Of a stretch of 64,000 nt of DNA, positions 28,383 to 36,473 are shown one piece after another (within the stretch, counting starts at the first letter, position 1; the number at the start of each line of letters is the position of its first letter). Under the pieces are notes generated by a model. That model made no database searches and was not told the origin of the DNA. It saw only the letters and a list, made by a program, of their open reading frames with translations. The stretch lies in NCBI GenBank assembly GCA_030428885.1, contig JAUIEJ010000002.1, positions 436,501 through 500,500 of the forward strand, read 5' to 3'. The position numbers and the translations under genes were made by a program. This DNA is from Gemmatimonadota bacterium. GTDB lineage: Bacteria; Gemmatimonadota; Gemmatimonadetes; Longimicrobiales; Gaopeijiaceae.

Positions 28383-30896
28383 ATGTCGCGTTGTCGTCGG
28401 CCCCTGGCCCCGATCCTCGTCCTGGCCCTGGCCCTGGGCTGCGGGGGAGACGGGGGGGGCACCGGTCCGGACCCGGATCCGTCGGGCACGGTGAGCATCG
28501 CCGTGTCTCCCACGACCGGATCGATCCAGGCGGGCTCCTCGAGCACGGTGACGATCTCGATCAACCGGGGCGGCGGGTTCACGGGCTCGGTCACTCTGGC
28601 GGTGGAGGGCGTCCCCAGCGGGGTGAGCGCCGCGCTCAGCAGCAGTTCGGTGGCCGGAGGGGTGAGCAGTGCGAGCGTCGACATCGCCGTGGGCGACGGC
28701 GTGACCCCCGCCACCTACACCCTCACGATCCGGGCGAGCGGAGGCGGCGTGGAAAGCGCCACCGCCACCTACGCGTTCACGGTGACGCCGGCACCCGAGG
28801 CGGACTTCGACGTGGAGGTGTCCCAGACGACGTTCACCATCGAAGAAGGGGACTCCGCCACGGCATCGGTGATGGTGCAGCGGATCGGAGGATTCACCGG
28901 CGACGTGGGGCTCTTCGTGACGGGTGCCCCCACGAACGTGCGGGCCCGGGTCACGCCCAATACCACGGCCGACACCCTCGCCTCCCTGGGCATCTCGGTG
29001 GCCGTGGGCGTGGCGGCGGGCACCTACCCGCTGGTGCTCACCGCCAGCGAAAACGGTCCCCGGGAGCGCACCGTGAACCTGACGCTCATCGTCACGGCCA
29101 AGCCCACGGCGGGCACCCTGACGGCGGGAACGGGAAGCGTGGCAGTGACCCAGACCATTCCCAGCGACCCCATCGTGGTGCGGTTGGACCGCGCCCAGGG
29201 CGTGACGGGCCCGGCGGAGTTCAGCCTGGAGAGCCTGCCCATCGGCTTCTCCGGCACCTTCTCGCCCAATCCGGCCACGGGCGACACGACCGTGCTCGTG
29301 TTGACCCTCAGCCAGCTCGCGCCGTCGGGCACCAACACCATCGTGGTGCGGGCGACGGTGGGCGACGCCACGTCCACGGCCACCCTGCAGGTGACGAGCA
29401 GCACCTTCGTTCCGCCGAACTTCGGCGTGGGCATCGATCCGGCGGTGGCCTCGGTCACGGCCGGCGAGGCCACCTCGGCCCGGGTCTCCATCGACCGCAC
29501 CAACTTCACCGACACGGTAACGCTGGTGGCCAGCGGAATGCCCGCGGGCATGACGGCCACCCTCACCCCGTCGGCCACGGCCGGCGACAGCGCCACCCTC
29601 GACATCACCACGGCGGTGACCGTGGCGCCGGGCGTCTACCCCATCACCGTCGAAGGCACGGCCGCCGCCCTCACGGGCACCCGGTCGGCCACCCTCTCCC
29701 TCACGGTCAACGCCCCCTCGGGGAGCGCCGACGTCCAGTGGCAGTTCTGCGACCCCGCCCGCTTCCCCCTCTGGTTCGGCGTGCGCAGCGGCAGCAGCGG
29801 CGCCTGGACGCAGGTCGCGGCCACCGCCAACGCCTCCGGCGAGAGCTACGCCTTCGCCTTCGACCAGGCCGGGCAGGTGGCCATCGTCCAGAACGGCGCC
29901 AACGGTGTGGAGACCACGGTGTTCAACACCACGCCCCAGCAGATCCTCGCCCTGGCCGCGGAGGAATGCGCCACCTACCGCCCCACCAAGACGATCTCGG
30001 GGCGGATGGTGAACGGCATCAACAATCTGCGAGGGGCCAGCATCGTGGCCGGAGGCGCCGGGACGATCATCCCGGCCGGGGGGAGCGATTTCACCCTCTC
30101 GGGCGTGAAGGAGGGGCGCACCGACATCATCGCCTACCTGGGCGTACTCACCGGCACCGAGTTCAGCCAGTTCGACCGCATCATCATGCGCCGGGACATC
30201 GATCCGGCCGACGGAGCCGTCATGGCGGACTTCGACTTCGGCGGCTCCGAATGGCTTTTCACCGTGGCCGCCAATTTCACCTTCCGGAATCTCGGGGGCG
30301 AGATGTTCACCGTGGCCCGCTCGTACATCACGGGCAACGGAAACGTGGGTCCCCTGGCCTTCTACGGGCCCCGCAACGACACCACCCTGGGGCTTCCCGG
30401 CGTGCCGGCGGCGTTCCGTCGCCCCGGAGACCTGCACCAACTGGTCGCCACCACCGTCAACGCTTCCGAGCCGCGCTCCGTCACGGGCTACAACACCAAC
30501 TTCAACAGCTTCCCCCTGGAGTTCGGACCCCCGCTGGACGCGCCCACGGTGACGGTTCCCGGCGGCGCCTCGGTCCGGATTCGCGCCGAGGGCGCCTGGT
30601 CGACCGCGTACGGAAGCGCCGTGGGGGCGTCGTTCGTCCAGGCGGCGGGCGTCTCGGGCGCCCGGAGCGTGGTGATGACGGCGTCGCGGGAGTTCTTCGG
30701 AACCGCAGGCACCTACGTGCTCGAAACGCCCGATTTCGCCGGTGCGCCGGGCTTCGACACCGACTGGCTGCTCCGTTCCGGGGTGCCCACGACCCATACC
30801 GTGACGGGCACGGGCATCGGCACCGGCGTCTCCCTGACCCCGGCCGACGGCCTCCAGATCATCACGGGATCGCGGGTGGGGACGGTGACGCCGTAG
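28383..30896 (+). CDS. Surface lipoprotein with tandem Ig-like domains
   Basis: An 837-residue lipoprotein with lipobox LALALGC (Cys20) and a Gly/Asp/Pro-rich spacer. At least four Ig-like units of about 95 residues follow, each with a strand motif like GGFTGSVTLAVEGVPSGVSA, GGFTGDVGLFVTGAPTNVRA or TDTVTLVASGMPAGMTATL. From about residue 440 the sequence changes to a different beta-rich domain with no recognised catalytic motif. The first part resembles bacterial surface proteins that extend a functional head from the membrane. Its last 35 bp overlap the 3' end of the convergent gene. Confidence 0.82.
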   Translation: MSRCRRPLAPILVLALALGCGGDGGGTGPDPDPSGTVSIAVSPTTGSIQAGSSSTVTISINRGGGFTGSVTLAVEGVPSGVSAALSSSSVAGGVSSASVDIAVGDGVTPATYTLTIRASGGGVESATATYAFTVTPAPEADFDVEVSQTTFTIEEGDSATASVMVQRIGGFTGDVGLFVTGAPTNVRARVTPNTTADTLASLGISVAVGVAAGTYPLVLTASENGPRERTVNLTLIVTAKPTAGTLTAGTGSVAVTQTIPSDPIVVRLDRAQGVTGPAEFSLESLPIGFSGTFSPNPATGDTTVLVLTLSQLAPSGTNTIVVRATVGDATSTATLQVTSSTFVPPNFGVGIDPAVASVTAGEATSARVSIDRTNFTDTVTLVASGMPAGMTATLTPSATAGDSATLDITTAVTVAPGVYPITVEGTAAALTGTRSATLSLTVNAPSGSADVQWQFCDPARFPLWFGVRSGSSGAWTQVAATANASGESYAFAFDQAGQVAIVQNGANGVETTVFNTTPQQILALAAEECATYRPTKTISGRMVNGINNLRGASIVAGGAGTIIPAGGSDFTLSGVKEGRTDIIAYLGVLTGTEFSQFDRIIMRRDIDPADGAVMADFDFGGSEWLFTVAANFTFRNLGGEMFTVARSYITGNGNVGPLAFYGPRNDTTLGLPGVPAAFRRPGDLHQLVATTVNASEPRSVTGYNTNFNSFPLEFGPPLDAPTVTVPGGASVRIRAEGAWSTAYGSAVGASFVQAAGVSGARSVVMTASREFFGTAGTYVLETPDFAGAPGFDTDWLLRSGVPTTHTVTGTGIGTGVSLTPADGLQIITGSRVGTVTP

Positions 30897-32370
30897 GGCC
30901 CGCCGGCCCCGCGGCCCGGGTGAACCACTGGGTGAAGTGGGTGGGTCGGGCGAGGCCGGTCCACGTCAACGCGCGCCGCAGCTCGAGACGGCGGCCATCC
31001 GGGGCGAGTCGGTAACGCTCCTCGGCCTGGAGGCCGTCGCTCCTCACGCGCTGCACCACCAGCGCGTCGCCGTCGCAGGTCGCCGACAGGTCGATGTCGT
31101 CGACGCCGGTGGTGAGGGTGAGGGCGCCGGAGTCCAGGGGCACCTGTTTCGGCGCCAGGCCCTCGGGGGTGAGCACGGCCGCACCGCCCTCGAAGGCGAG
31201 TTCGAAGCTAGGCGCCACGTCCAGGACGGTGGTGGCCGCCTCGATGGCCCGGGTCGCCCCCGAGGTTCGGATCCGGAGGAGCGCGTCGCGCAGGTATTCG
31301 CTGGCGTCCGGCAGGAGCGCCCACGTACCCGCGACGCCGGCGCAGGCCGGGGCGTCGACCGACGGAGGGGCGCCCAGCTCCACCACCTCGGCCGACCACG
31401 CCCGGCGCTCCACCAGGGGAGTCCCCGACGAGTCCCTCAGCCCCCGGGGCACCACCATGTTCCACGCCCGCACCGACCAGCCGCCCTCCGCGGAGCGCAC
31501 CATCTCCACGCGCCCGCCGAAAACGTCGTCGGCCGGCACGTCCCAGGGGTGGGCCGTGAAGCGGAACTCCAGCGTGGCGGTGCGTTCGCCGGCCGCGGGT
31601 ACGGCGAACACGCCTCGAATATCGGGCTCCCGCTGCTCCGGAAGGGGCTCGAACGTGAGGCCCGCCGGCCCCATGCCGAAGCAGTGGGTGGCGAGGAACC
31701 GGTCGCTCAACAGGGTGCGTGCGTCGGGGGCGAAGTAGACGGCCGAATCGCCGGCGACGTCCACGAAACGAAGGCCCTCGTCCGACATCGGTACGGATGC
31801 CCCCATGGGTGCCCCGGCCCGGGTCCACACCGTGTCGACGGCCTCGGCGTGGACGATGCGGCCCCGGGGTCCCAGATCGCGGCGGGTGACGAGTACGGGC
31901 ACCGAATCGCGCCCTGGATCCGGGGGACTCCGCAGCGCCTCGAGAATGTCGCGGGCCTCGAGCCAGAGCTCGGCCAGAGCCCGCGGGGACTCGGGCTCCC
32001 GACAGGCACGGCGCACCTCGGCCACGACGCCGGCCACCTCGAGGGGTGCGGTGGAGACCGTGACATCGACCCGGGTCACCGACGCCGAGTCGACCTGCGC
32101 CGCGACCTCGGTCGTGCCGTAGCCCAGTCGCTCGAACCGAATCCGGAGGACTCCCCCGCGATCGAGGGTGATCCGGTACGCTCCATCCCCGCCGGTCACG
32201 GCCCGGCCCACGAGGGAATCGGCCCGGAACGCCAGCACGGCGGCCCCAGAGACCGGGGCGGCGGACTCGTCGCGGACCACGCCGGTGACGGTCTGAGCGG
32301 AGACGGCCGCGGGAGCGATGAGGAGGAGGTAAGCGAGGCACACCACTACCAGCAGTCGAGGCCGGGTCAC
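30862..32370 (-). CDS. Secreted protein with carboxypeptidase-regulatory-like domain
   Basis: A 502-residue protein with a signal peptide (LLVVVCLAYLLLIAPAAVSA). Residues about 26-110 form a carboxypeptidase-D regulatory-like beta-sandwich (VTGVVRDESAAPVSGAAVLAF, then GGDGAYRITL and RFERLGYGTTEV), as found at the N-terminus of TonB-linked receptors; here no barrel follows. The remaining 390 residues are unassigned. The GC content is that of the main chromosome, so the lower-GC island starts just to its right. The stop lies inside the convergent lipoprotein gene. Confidence 0.75.
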   Translation of the reverse strand: MTRPRLLVVVCLAYLLLIAPAAVSAQTVTGVVRDESAAPVSGAAVLAFRADSLVGRAVTGGDGAYRITLDRGGVLRIRFERLGYGTTEVAAQVDSASVTRVDVTVSTAPLEVAGVVAEVRRACREPESPRALAELWLEARDILEALRSPPDPGRDSVPVLVTRRDLGPRGRIVHAEAVDTVWTRAGAPMGASVPMSDEGLRFVDVAGDSAVYFAPDARTLLSDRFLATHCFGMGPAGLTFEPLPEQREPDIRGVFAVPAAGERTATLEFRFTAHPWDVPADDVFGGRVEMVRSAEGGWSVRAWNMVVPRGLRDSSGTPLVERRAWSAEVVELGAPPSVDAPACAGVAGTWALLPDASEYLRDALLRIRTSGATRAIEAATTVLDVAPSFELAFEGGAAVLTPEGLAPKQVPLDSGALTLTTGVDDIDLSATCDGDALVVQRVRSDGLQAEERYRLAPDGRRLELRRALTWTGLARPTHFTQWFTRAAGPAGPTASPSPPAIP

Positions 32371-32375
32371 CCGAA

Positions 32376-32407
32376 GTGTCGGGGGGCCGGGGCCCGCCCC
32401 CCGACAC
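32376..32407 (-). terminator. Hairpin terminator of the Cys-rich/propeller operon
   Basis: GTGTCGGGGGGC (32376-32387) pairs perfectly with GCCCCCCGACAC (32396-32407) around an 8-nt loop, 20 bp after the last stop of the leftward operon and just before the next leftward gene. No U-tract is seen. Confidence 0.65.
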
Positions 32408-32427
32408 TCGACGGGAAACGTGATCCC

Positions 32428-32901
32428 TCAATCCGAAAGCGCAATGAACTCTGTTTCACTCAACGGGATGTTTGCCGAGATCCTACCGTTGCAGGTCGTG
32501 ACCTGCAGTGAGCGTCGCTCGACACTGAGCAGCAAACGGTCTGGGGACGCCTTCAATGCACCGCGGAGTTCCTCGATCCCCGCACCCTCAAGTTGTTCGA
32601 CGATTCGGTCCAAGAGCTGACGGTCTTCCTGCTCTTCTTGAGGCCAGCAGTAGTGGTCCGAGCAATCGCCGGTGGCCTGGCAGGACTCCACATGACCGCG
32701 GTAGTGCTTCACGCCGGTACCTTCGCCGACAACCTTATGCCCCACCATGCACCAGACGCAGTACTTGTCGCACGGGACTTCCAGAGTATTCAGTTGCGTT
32801 CCCAGTGCCAACCCTCGATCGAAAGCTCCCTCTGCGCCAGAATCGCCCGCGAATGCGAGCGCAACCGGTACGGCGAGGGCAAGAATGGTCACCTTGATCA
32901 T
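32428..32901 (-). CDS. Secreted seven-cysteine protein B
   Basis: A 157-residue protein with a signal peptide (about 1-23). Its cysteines are at 44, 48, 51, 74, 80, 85 and 137, with His70. The pattern C-x3-C-x2-C, then H-x3-C-x5-C-S-D-H-x-C, then a late Cys before an I-P-L strand, is shared with the protein encoded at 33995-34465. Middle residues 88-120 are acidic and helical. I recognise no family. The clustered Cys and His could bind a metal or form disulfides. The start overlaps the propeller stop (ATGA), so it is the last gene of a coupled run. Third-position GC is lower than in the flanking chromosome. Confidence 0.75.
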   Translation of the reverse strand: MIKVTILALAVPVALAFAGDSGAEGAFDRGLALGTQLNTLEVPCDKYCVWCMVGHKVVGEGTGVKHYRGHVESCQATGDCSDHYCWPQEEQEDRQLLDRIVEQLEGAGIEELRGALKASPDRLLLSVERRSLQVTTCNGRISANIPLSETEFIALSD

Positions 32902-33998
32902 GGCGCGTTCTCCTGGATTTGAAGAGCGTAAGCTTGATAGACTGGTACGGGGGAGGGCCCGGCGTAGGTCACGTGACCGACGAGTCCCGGACCGGCAAAG
33001 GCGTAGATGAACGGGTCGATTCTCGCGGATGCTACCACACGGAGCGTGACAGGATCGATCGCCTCAACCACGGTGTCGTAGATCCCGTTCATGTCGGTGA
33101 CGTCTCCGCCGTGCGGCTTCGAGGGGTCAACTTCAAGGGCTTCCTGCCAGTTCGCATCAGATACAGCGCTCAGCACCCAGAGTAGGCCGTCGCGCGCCTG
33201 AAAACCGACCACAGCGGCGTCGGGCGCCCTGTCGAGGCTGATGACCCCTCGCCCCGGTGGAAACCACTCCACATCCCGCACGAGGGTACGAATATGGACC
33301 CCCTCGAGCGACCATTCCTCAATCCTGTACTGGGGTCTCCATACGGCCCAGATAGCCCCGGGAGTCTCGCTCGGCGCCACCCTCCGTTCGATCAGGTGTT
33401 GTTCGGCAGCCGAAAACGCTCCTCGGTTGAGCGATCCAAATGAGCGAACGACATTCCCATCCAAGCCGACAAGGTGCAGGGGGAAACCGACACGGTTGGG
33501 AGAGTAGTCGATACTCGCCGTCAGGATGCGTCCGTCGGGGAGCAGCTTGGTATCTCGACCCGGAGCAATCGTCAGTTGCTCGGTACGGACCACCGTCCCG
33601 TCTTCCCGCATCCAAGTCAATCGATTGAGTCGTCGGTCCACGGCAACAAGCGTGTCACCCGCGAAGAGCAGATGGGAGACCCACTGGAACTCTCCCGGGC
33701 CCTCTCCCCGCCGACCCAGATCCCGCAAGTAGGTACCATCGCTTGAGAAGACTCGGATACGATCCCCGCTTTCAGAGATCAGTGCCCACTCCCCGTTGGG
33801 CATGACGCGACCCCAGTCGCCCTCGGATTCCACGATGCCTGGGCCATCGGCGGTCCCCAACTGAATCACTGGATCGAGTCTCACAGACGGACAGGGCTCA
33901 AGGCAGTCCTGAATCAACTCCTGACCACTCAGCGAGCCTCCACCAGCCATCGCCAGAAGAGCGACGACAGAGGGCCAGGTCGGCCTACTTCGCATCAT
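32898..33998 (-). CDS. Exported six-bladed beta-propeller protein
   Basis: A 366-residue protein with a signal peptide ending near SLSGQ. A Cys pair follows (DCLEPC). Propeller blades show as GEWALISESGDRIRVFSSDGTYLRDLG and RRGEGPGEFQWVSHLLFAGDTLVAVD, the G-x-G-P-G-E-F signature also present in the propellers at 16003 and 43864. It sits between two homologous Cys-rich genes and overlaps both by 4 bp (ATGA at 33995-33998 and at 32898-32901), so the three are translationally coupled and their products are likely to work together outside the cytoplasm. The role is unknown. Confidence 0.82.
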   Translation of the reverse strand: MMRSRPTWPSVVALLAMAGGGSLSGQELIQDCLEPCPSVRLDPVIQLGTADGPGIVESEGDWGRVMPNGEWALISESGDRIRVFSSDGTYLRDLGRRGEGPGEFQWVSHLLFAGDTLVAVDRRLNRLTWMREDGTVVRTEQLTIAPGRDTKLLPDGRILTASIDYSPNRVGFPLHLVGLDGNVVRSFGSLNRGAFSAAEQHLIERRVAPSETPGAIWAVWRPQYRIEEWSLEGVHIRTLVRDVEWFPPGRGVISLDRAPDAAVVGFQARDGLLWVLSAVSDANWQEALEVDPSKPHGGDVTDMNGIYDTVVEAIDPVTLRVVASARIDPFIYAFAGPGLVGHVTYAGPSPVPVYQAYALQIQENAP

Positions 33999-34465
33999 GG
34001 TTGAACCGCGGCCCAGACCGACTGCTTCAGAGGTACCGAGAGAGCGATCGCATTCGGACAGAGTCGCACCTGAACCGCCGCACGGGACCCGTTCAGACTA
34101 AATCGCTCGGGCGCCACGGTGACCAACTCCCGAACCGCGACGGCGGGCATGGACTCAATCTGCGCCGCTAGTGCAGCCAGCTTCTCCTCGGTTTCCTCCA
34201 GGTCTTCCTCGTGCTGGACGCAGAGATGGTCTGAACAGTAGCCGATCGGCGTGCACTGCTCGGTGTGGTATCCGTGAATGCCCTCCCCCATCTGGGGCTG
34301 AATCACCGCATGTTGACCCTCGGTTGTGCAGTTCGTGCACTGGAGGTCGCAGGCGAAACTCGGGAGATTCGCCGCCAATTCAAGGACACGCGAGGCGGGG
34401 GAGCCGGGGGGGCCGGCCATTCCAACTAGAGCCGCCGCAGCGGCTGCTGCGATCAGGAGCTTCAT
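33995..34465 (-). CDS. Secreted seven-cysteine protein A
   Basis: A 156-residue protein with a signal peptide (MKLLIAAAAAAALVGMAG). Cysteines at 39, 43, 46, 71, 77, 82 and 136 and His67 match protein B one for one: C-x3-C-x2-C, H-x3-C-x5-C-S-D-H-x-C and a late Cys. After the Cys block comes an acidic helix (EEDLEETEEKLAALAAQIESM) and a C-terminal strand region. It has a strong Shine-Dalgarno AAGGAGG about 7 nt before the ATG. It begins the three-gene secreted run, 70 bp after the regulator gene. No family is recognised; the paired copies suggest two subunits or two substrates of one complex. Confidence 0.78.
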   Translation of the reverse strand: MKLLIAAAAAAALVGMAGPPGSPASRVLELAANLPSFACDLQCTNCTTEGQHAVIQPQMGEGIHGYHTEQCTPIGYCSDHLCVQHEEDLEETEEKLAALAAQIESMPAVAVRELVTVAPERFSLNGSRAAVQVRLCPNAIALSVPLKQSVWAAVQP

Positions 34466-34502
34466 TGTCTTCCTCCTTGACGAGTGGATCCATGGGCATC
34501 AC

Positions 34503-34517
34503 ATGATGAGAATCATA
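34503..34517 (-). promoter_or_regulatory. Possible internal promoter and small dyad before Cys-rich gene A
   Basis: On the minus strand TATGAT (34512-34517) is a good -10 hexamer, but no convincing -35 is seen. The same bases form a dyad, ATGAT-GAGA-ATCAT (34503-34516), faintly like a Fur-family half-site. It lies in the 70-bp gap after the regulator gene. Confidence 0.3.
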
Positions 34518-34535
34518 GTCGCGGCCCGCCGTCAA

Positions 34536-35342
34536 TCATGGACCATACCTGCGATTCCGGACGGAATCCGGTGTCTTGATGAGCCAACGCCCCACGGGGC
34601 GAAGAAGGCCACCGAGCTGAGCATCGAGGGTGGAGATCTCCGTCGTCACCAATCCCCCGATCGATACCGCCATGGTAGCTCTCACAAACCGTCGCACGCT
34701 CCTGTCCGACGAGTATCCCAAGCGCCCTGGGAGGCCCGGGTCGTCGTGCCCGAACGCCTCGACGTAGAGGCGGACCCACCGAACCGATGCGAGCGAGCAC
34801 ACGCGAACGAGATCCAGGCCGATCACACGAGCCTGTCTCCCCAAATGACCCGCGTCCATGCCCAGACGCTCCGCCAACGCCGCGATGGAGCGAGGTGGCG
34901 GATCGCCCAGCGGCGACTTCGCGTGTCGAAGCAGGAACCGCACCGCCATCACCACGTTTCCAGGCACGTCCGGCCGGAACTCGAAGTCCGGTAGGCGGGG
35001 CGCGACCGACATCGTTGACAGGAACGACCGGAATCGCGCCTGCTCTTGCGGAAAGGTGAAGACGCCGTGGAGCGGCCAACCTCGTATGACCCGTAGATCC
35101 ACCGGATCGGCCCAGCTCAACAGGATCGCACGGCGGGTACGCTGCGCGAGCTTGTGCACCGTTCGGGGCAGGTCCGGCCAGAGCAGGTCGTCGATGGCCA
35201 GGAAGCAGGCGGGTGAGCGCTCCGGGCAATGATCCATCAGGACGTACTGCACGTTCGCCGGCAGCGATCGAAACACGTCGGCGACCTGCTGCGCCAGCCA
35301 GTCGGGCTCGTGGCCCACGACGAGAAGTGGGATGCGGTCCAT
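34536..35342 (-). CDS. AraC-type regulator with receiver-like N-terminal domain
   Basis: A 268-residue protein. Residues 1-120 have alternating hydrophobic strands (PLLVVGHEPDWL, YVLMDHCPER, FLAIDDLLW, AILLSWADP, HGVFTFPQ) like a receiver fold; a phosphorylatable Asp cannot be assigned with confidence. Residues about 150-235 hold two helix-turn-helix units: SIAALAERLGMDAGHLGRQAR and PGLPGRLGYSSDRSVRRFVRATM, the latter matching the second AraC HTH. It is the first gene of the leftward run and has a promoter and palindrome directly upstream, so it probably controls itself and the Cys-rich/propeller genes. Confidence 0.7.
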   Translation of the reverse strand: MDRIPLLVVGHEPDWLAQQVADVFRSLPANVQYVLMDHCPERSPACFLAIDDLLWPDLPRTVHKLAQRTRRAILLSWADPVDLRVIRGWPLHGVFTFPQEQARFRSFLSTMSVAPRLPDFEFRPDVPGNVVMAVRFLLRHAKSPLGDPPPRSIAALAERLGMDAGHLGRQARVIGLDLVRVCSLASVRWVRLYVEAFGHDDPGLPGRLGYSSDRSVRRFVRATMAVSIGGLVTTEISTLDAQLGGLLRPVGRWLIKTPDSVRNRRYGP

Positions 35343-35348
35343 GGAGCG

Positions 35349-35362
35349 ATCTCCCGGGAGAT
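35349..35362. promoter_or_regulatory. Perfect palindrome between promoter and start of the AraC-type gene
   Basis: ATCTCCCGGGAGAT is a perfect 14-bp palindrome, flanked by GAGC on one side and GCTC on the other. It lies between the -10 element and the ATG, where a bound protein would block initiation. It is a candidate autoregulatory operator for the adjacent regulator. Confidence 0.55.
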
Positions 35363-35370
35363 GCTCCTAA

Positions 35371-35399
35371 GCTATACCCCCCCCCCGCCTAGAACGCAA
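35371..35399 (-). promoter_or_regulatory. Promoter with a G10 run in the -35/-10 spacer
   Basis: On the minus strand TTGCGT (35394-35399) and TATAGC (35371-35376) are separated by exactly 17 bp, and the last ten bases of that spacer are all G (35377-35386). Length change in such a run alters promoter strength in known phase-variable genes. The element drives toward the AraC-type gene, whose ATG is about 29 bp downstream. Confidence 0.55.
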
Positions 35400-35603
35400 G
35401 CTACAAGCGGAACCATGTGAGTTCCGGCCTCCCCACTCCACCTGCTGCACCTCGCGCCACGGGATCACGTCGACGTCGCTCCGCCGCTGGCGGTCGCGGC
35501 CACCGTGGACCAGCCGCGCCACGATGACTGACGAGCCGAACCACGGTTTCGGCGAATCATGCACGGATTGCAGATCCGATTTACGATCTGTGCAAGGACA
35601 TCC

Positions 35604-35831
35604 TCACACCGGATCTCGCTCGCGGCCTTCGCGGATGGCGGCCATGATCTCCTCTCGATTCAGACCGGCGTCCACGCCGGGTACGTCGAGCGGCGACGAC
35701 CGGTCCGGGACCGGACGGAGGGAGAACTCGGACCCGTCGCGACGCTTGATGCGGATCTCACCGCCCTCGCGTGCCTCGTCCAGGACACGGGCCCGCCAAC
35801 GTCGTGCTTCGGAGTAGGTGTAGACCTTCAC
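35604..35831 (-). CDS. Phd/YefM-like antitoxin
   Basis: A 75-residue protein from GTG 35829-35831: VKVYTYSEARRWRARVLDEAREGGEIRIKRRDGSEFSLRPV, the N-terminal DNA-binding and dimerisation half of a Phd-type antitoxin, then a C-terminal tail SPLDVPGVDAGLNREEIMAAIREGRERD that would wrap a toxin. An upstream TTG at 35876 is possible but adds unlike residues. No intact toxin gene follows it on the minus strand; the next 260 bp hold only a short doubtful frame. It is either an orphan or acts on a toxin elsewhere. Confidence 0.7.
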   Translation of the reverse strand: MKVYTYSEARRWRARVLDEAREGGEIRIKRRDGSEFSLRPVPDRSSPLDVPGVDAGLNREEIMAAIREGRERDPV

Positions 35832-35890
35832 GATTCGACCTCGAGTACGGGGAGGTAGACCGAGGAGTTGGTCCAACGTAATCTCGGGAC

Positions 35891-36006
35891 ATGGCCATCA
35901 TGAACGTGCACGAAGCCAAGACCCATTTCTCCGAGCTGCTGCGCCGTGTCGCGGGATCGGCGACTTCGATGCGCCCCTCCCCGACGGCATCCGGGAGTTG
36001 CCCTGA
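35891..36006 (+). pseudogene. Decayed Phd-type antitoxin gene
   Basis: The frame from ATG 35891 encodes MAIMNVHEAKTHFSELLRRV, a textbook Phd N-terminus, then loses similarity. In another frame, starting at 35959, GDFDAPLPDGIRELP followed by TGA (36004-36006) is a textbook Phd/VapB C-terminus. An internal deletion of roughly 90-120 bp with a frame change has joined the two ends. No toxin gene follows on the plus strand; the stop lies 11 bp from the end of the convergent nucleotidyltransferase gene. Confidence 0.65.
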
Positions 36007-36017
36007 GGCTCCGACGC

Positions 36018-36473
36018 CTACGTCTCGGGCTCCGTCGACTCCAACTGCTCGACATCCGCGAGGTCTCTCGTTCGGCCCACGGCCTTCTTGTTGCGGATGA
36101 GGTCGCCGCGACTCAACACGAAAACACGGATACCGTCGACCTCGATCCGGAGCTTGGAGTCCCAGGCATCCTGGAATAACAAACCGTCGAGCGACGTCAG
36201 GAAGTCGATCCGCGACGGTTCTCGACCGATCTGGACAACGAGGTCGTCCCGAAGGAAGTCCGCTTCTGCCAGGCCCTCGGTCGGAGCTCCGAACTTCTCC
36301 AGCGCCCGCAACAAGTGACGGGCGTTGTTCTCGTCCTTCCGAATCCAGAAGTCGAGGTCGCCCGTGGCTCTGGGCACCCCATGGGCGGCGAGGGCATACG
36401 CACCGACGACGAGGTACTCAACGCCCTCGTCGTTCAATACGGACAACATCTCTCTGAAGTGGGGATTCAGCAC
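36018..36473 (-). CDS. Nucleotidyltransferase of the AbiEii/MenT-like group
   Basis: A 151-residue protein from GTG 36471-36473: LNPHFREMLSVLNDEGVEYLVVGAYALAAHGVPRATGDLDFWIRKDENN, the GxYAL...GDLDFW signature whose two Asp bind metal in minimal nucleotidyltransferases. Later parts (PSRIDFLTSLDGL, IRVFVLSRGDLIRNKKAVGRTRDLADVEQL) match the family of toxin-type transferases that modify RNA or protein. A TTG at 36512 would add 13 residues. It overlaps the upstream 67-residue gene, which is the usual partner arrangement. Toxin activity is inferred from relatives. Confidence 0.8.
   Translation of the reverse strand: MLNPHFREMLSVLNDEGVEYLVVGAYALAAHGVPRATGDLDFWIRKDENNARHLLRALEKFGAPTEGLAEADFLRDDLVVQIGREPSRIDFLTSLDGLLFQDAWDSKLRIEVDGIRVFVLSRGDLIRNKKAVGRTRDLADVEQLESTEPET

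Noticed and set aside
28480-29720. Tandem similarity suggesting a repeat array or CRISPR
   Set aside because: The similarity comes from Ig-like protein domains in one frame; there are no identical DNA repeats with spacers.
35367-35564. 65-codon minus-strand frame after the Phd-like gene
   Set aside because: A toxin was expected here, but the residues match no toxin family and the frame runs through the G10 promoter. It could be a remnant, but this is not supported.
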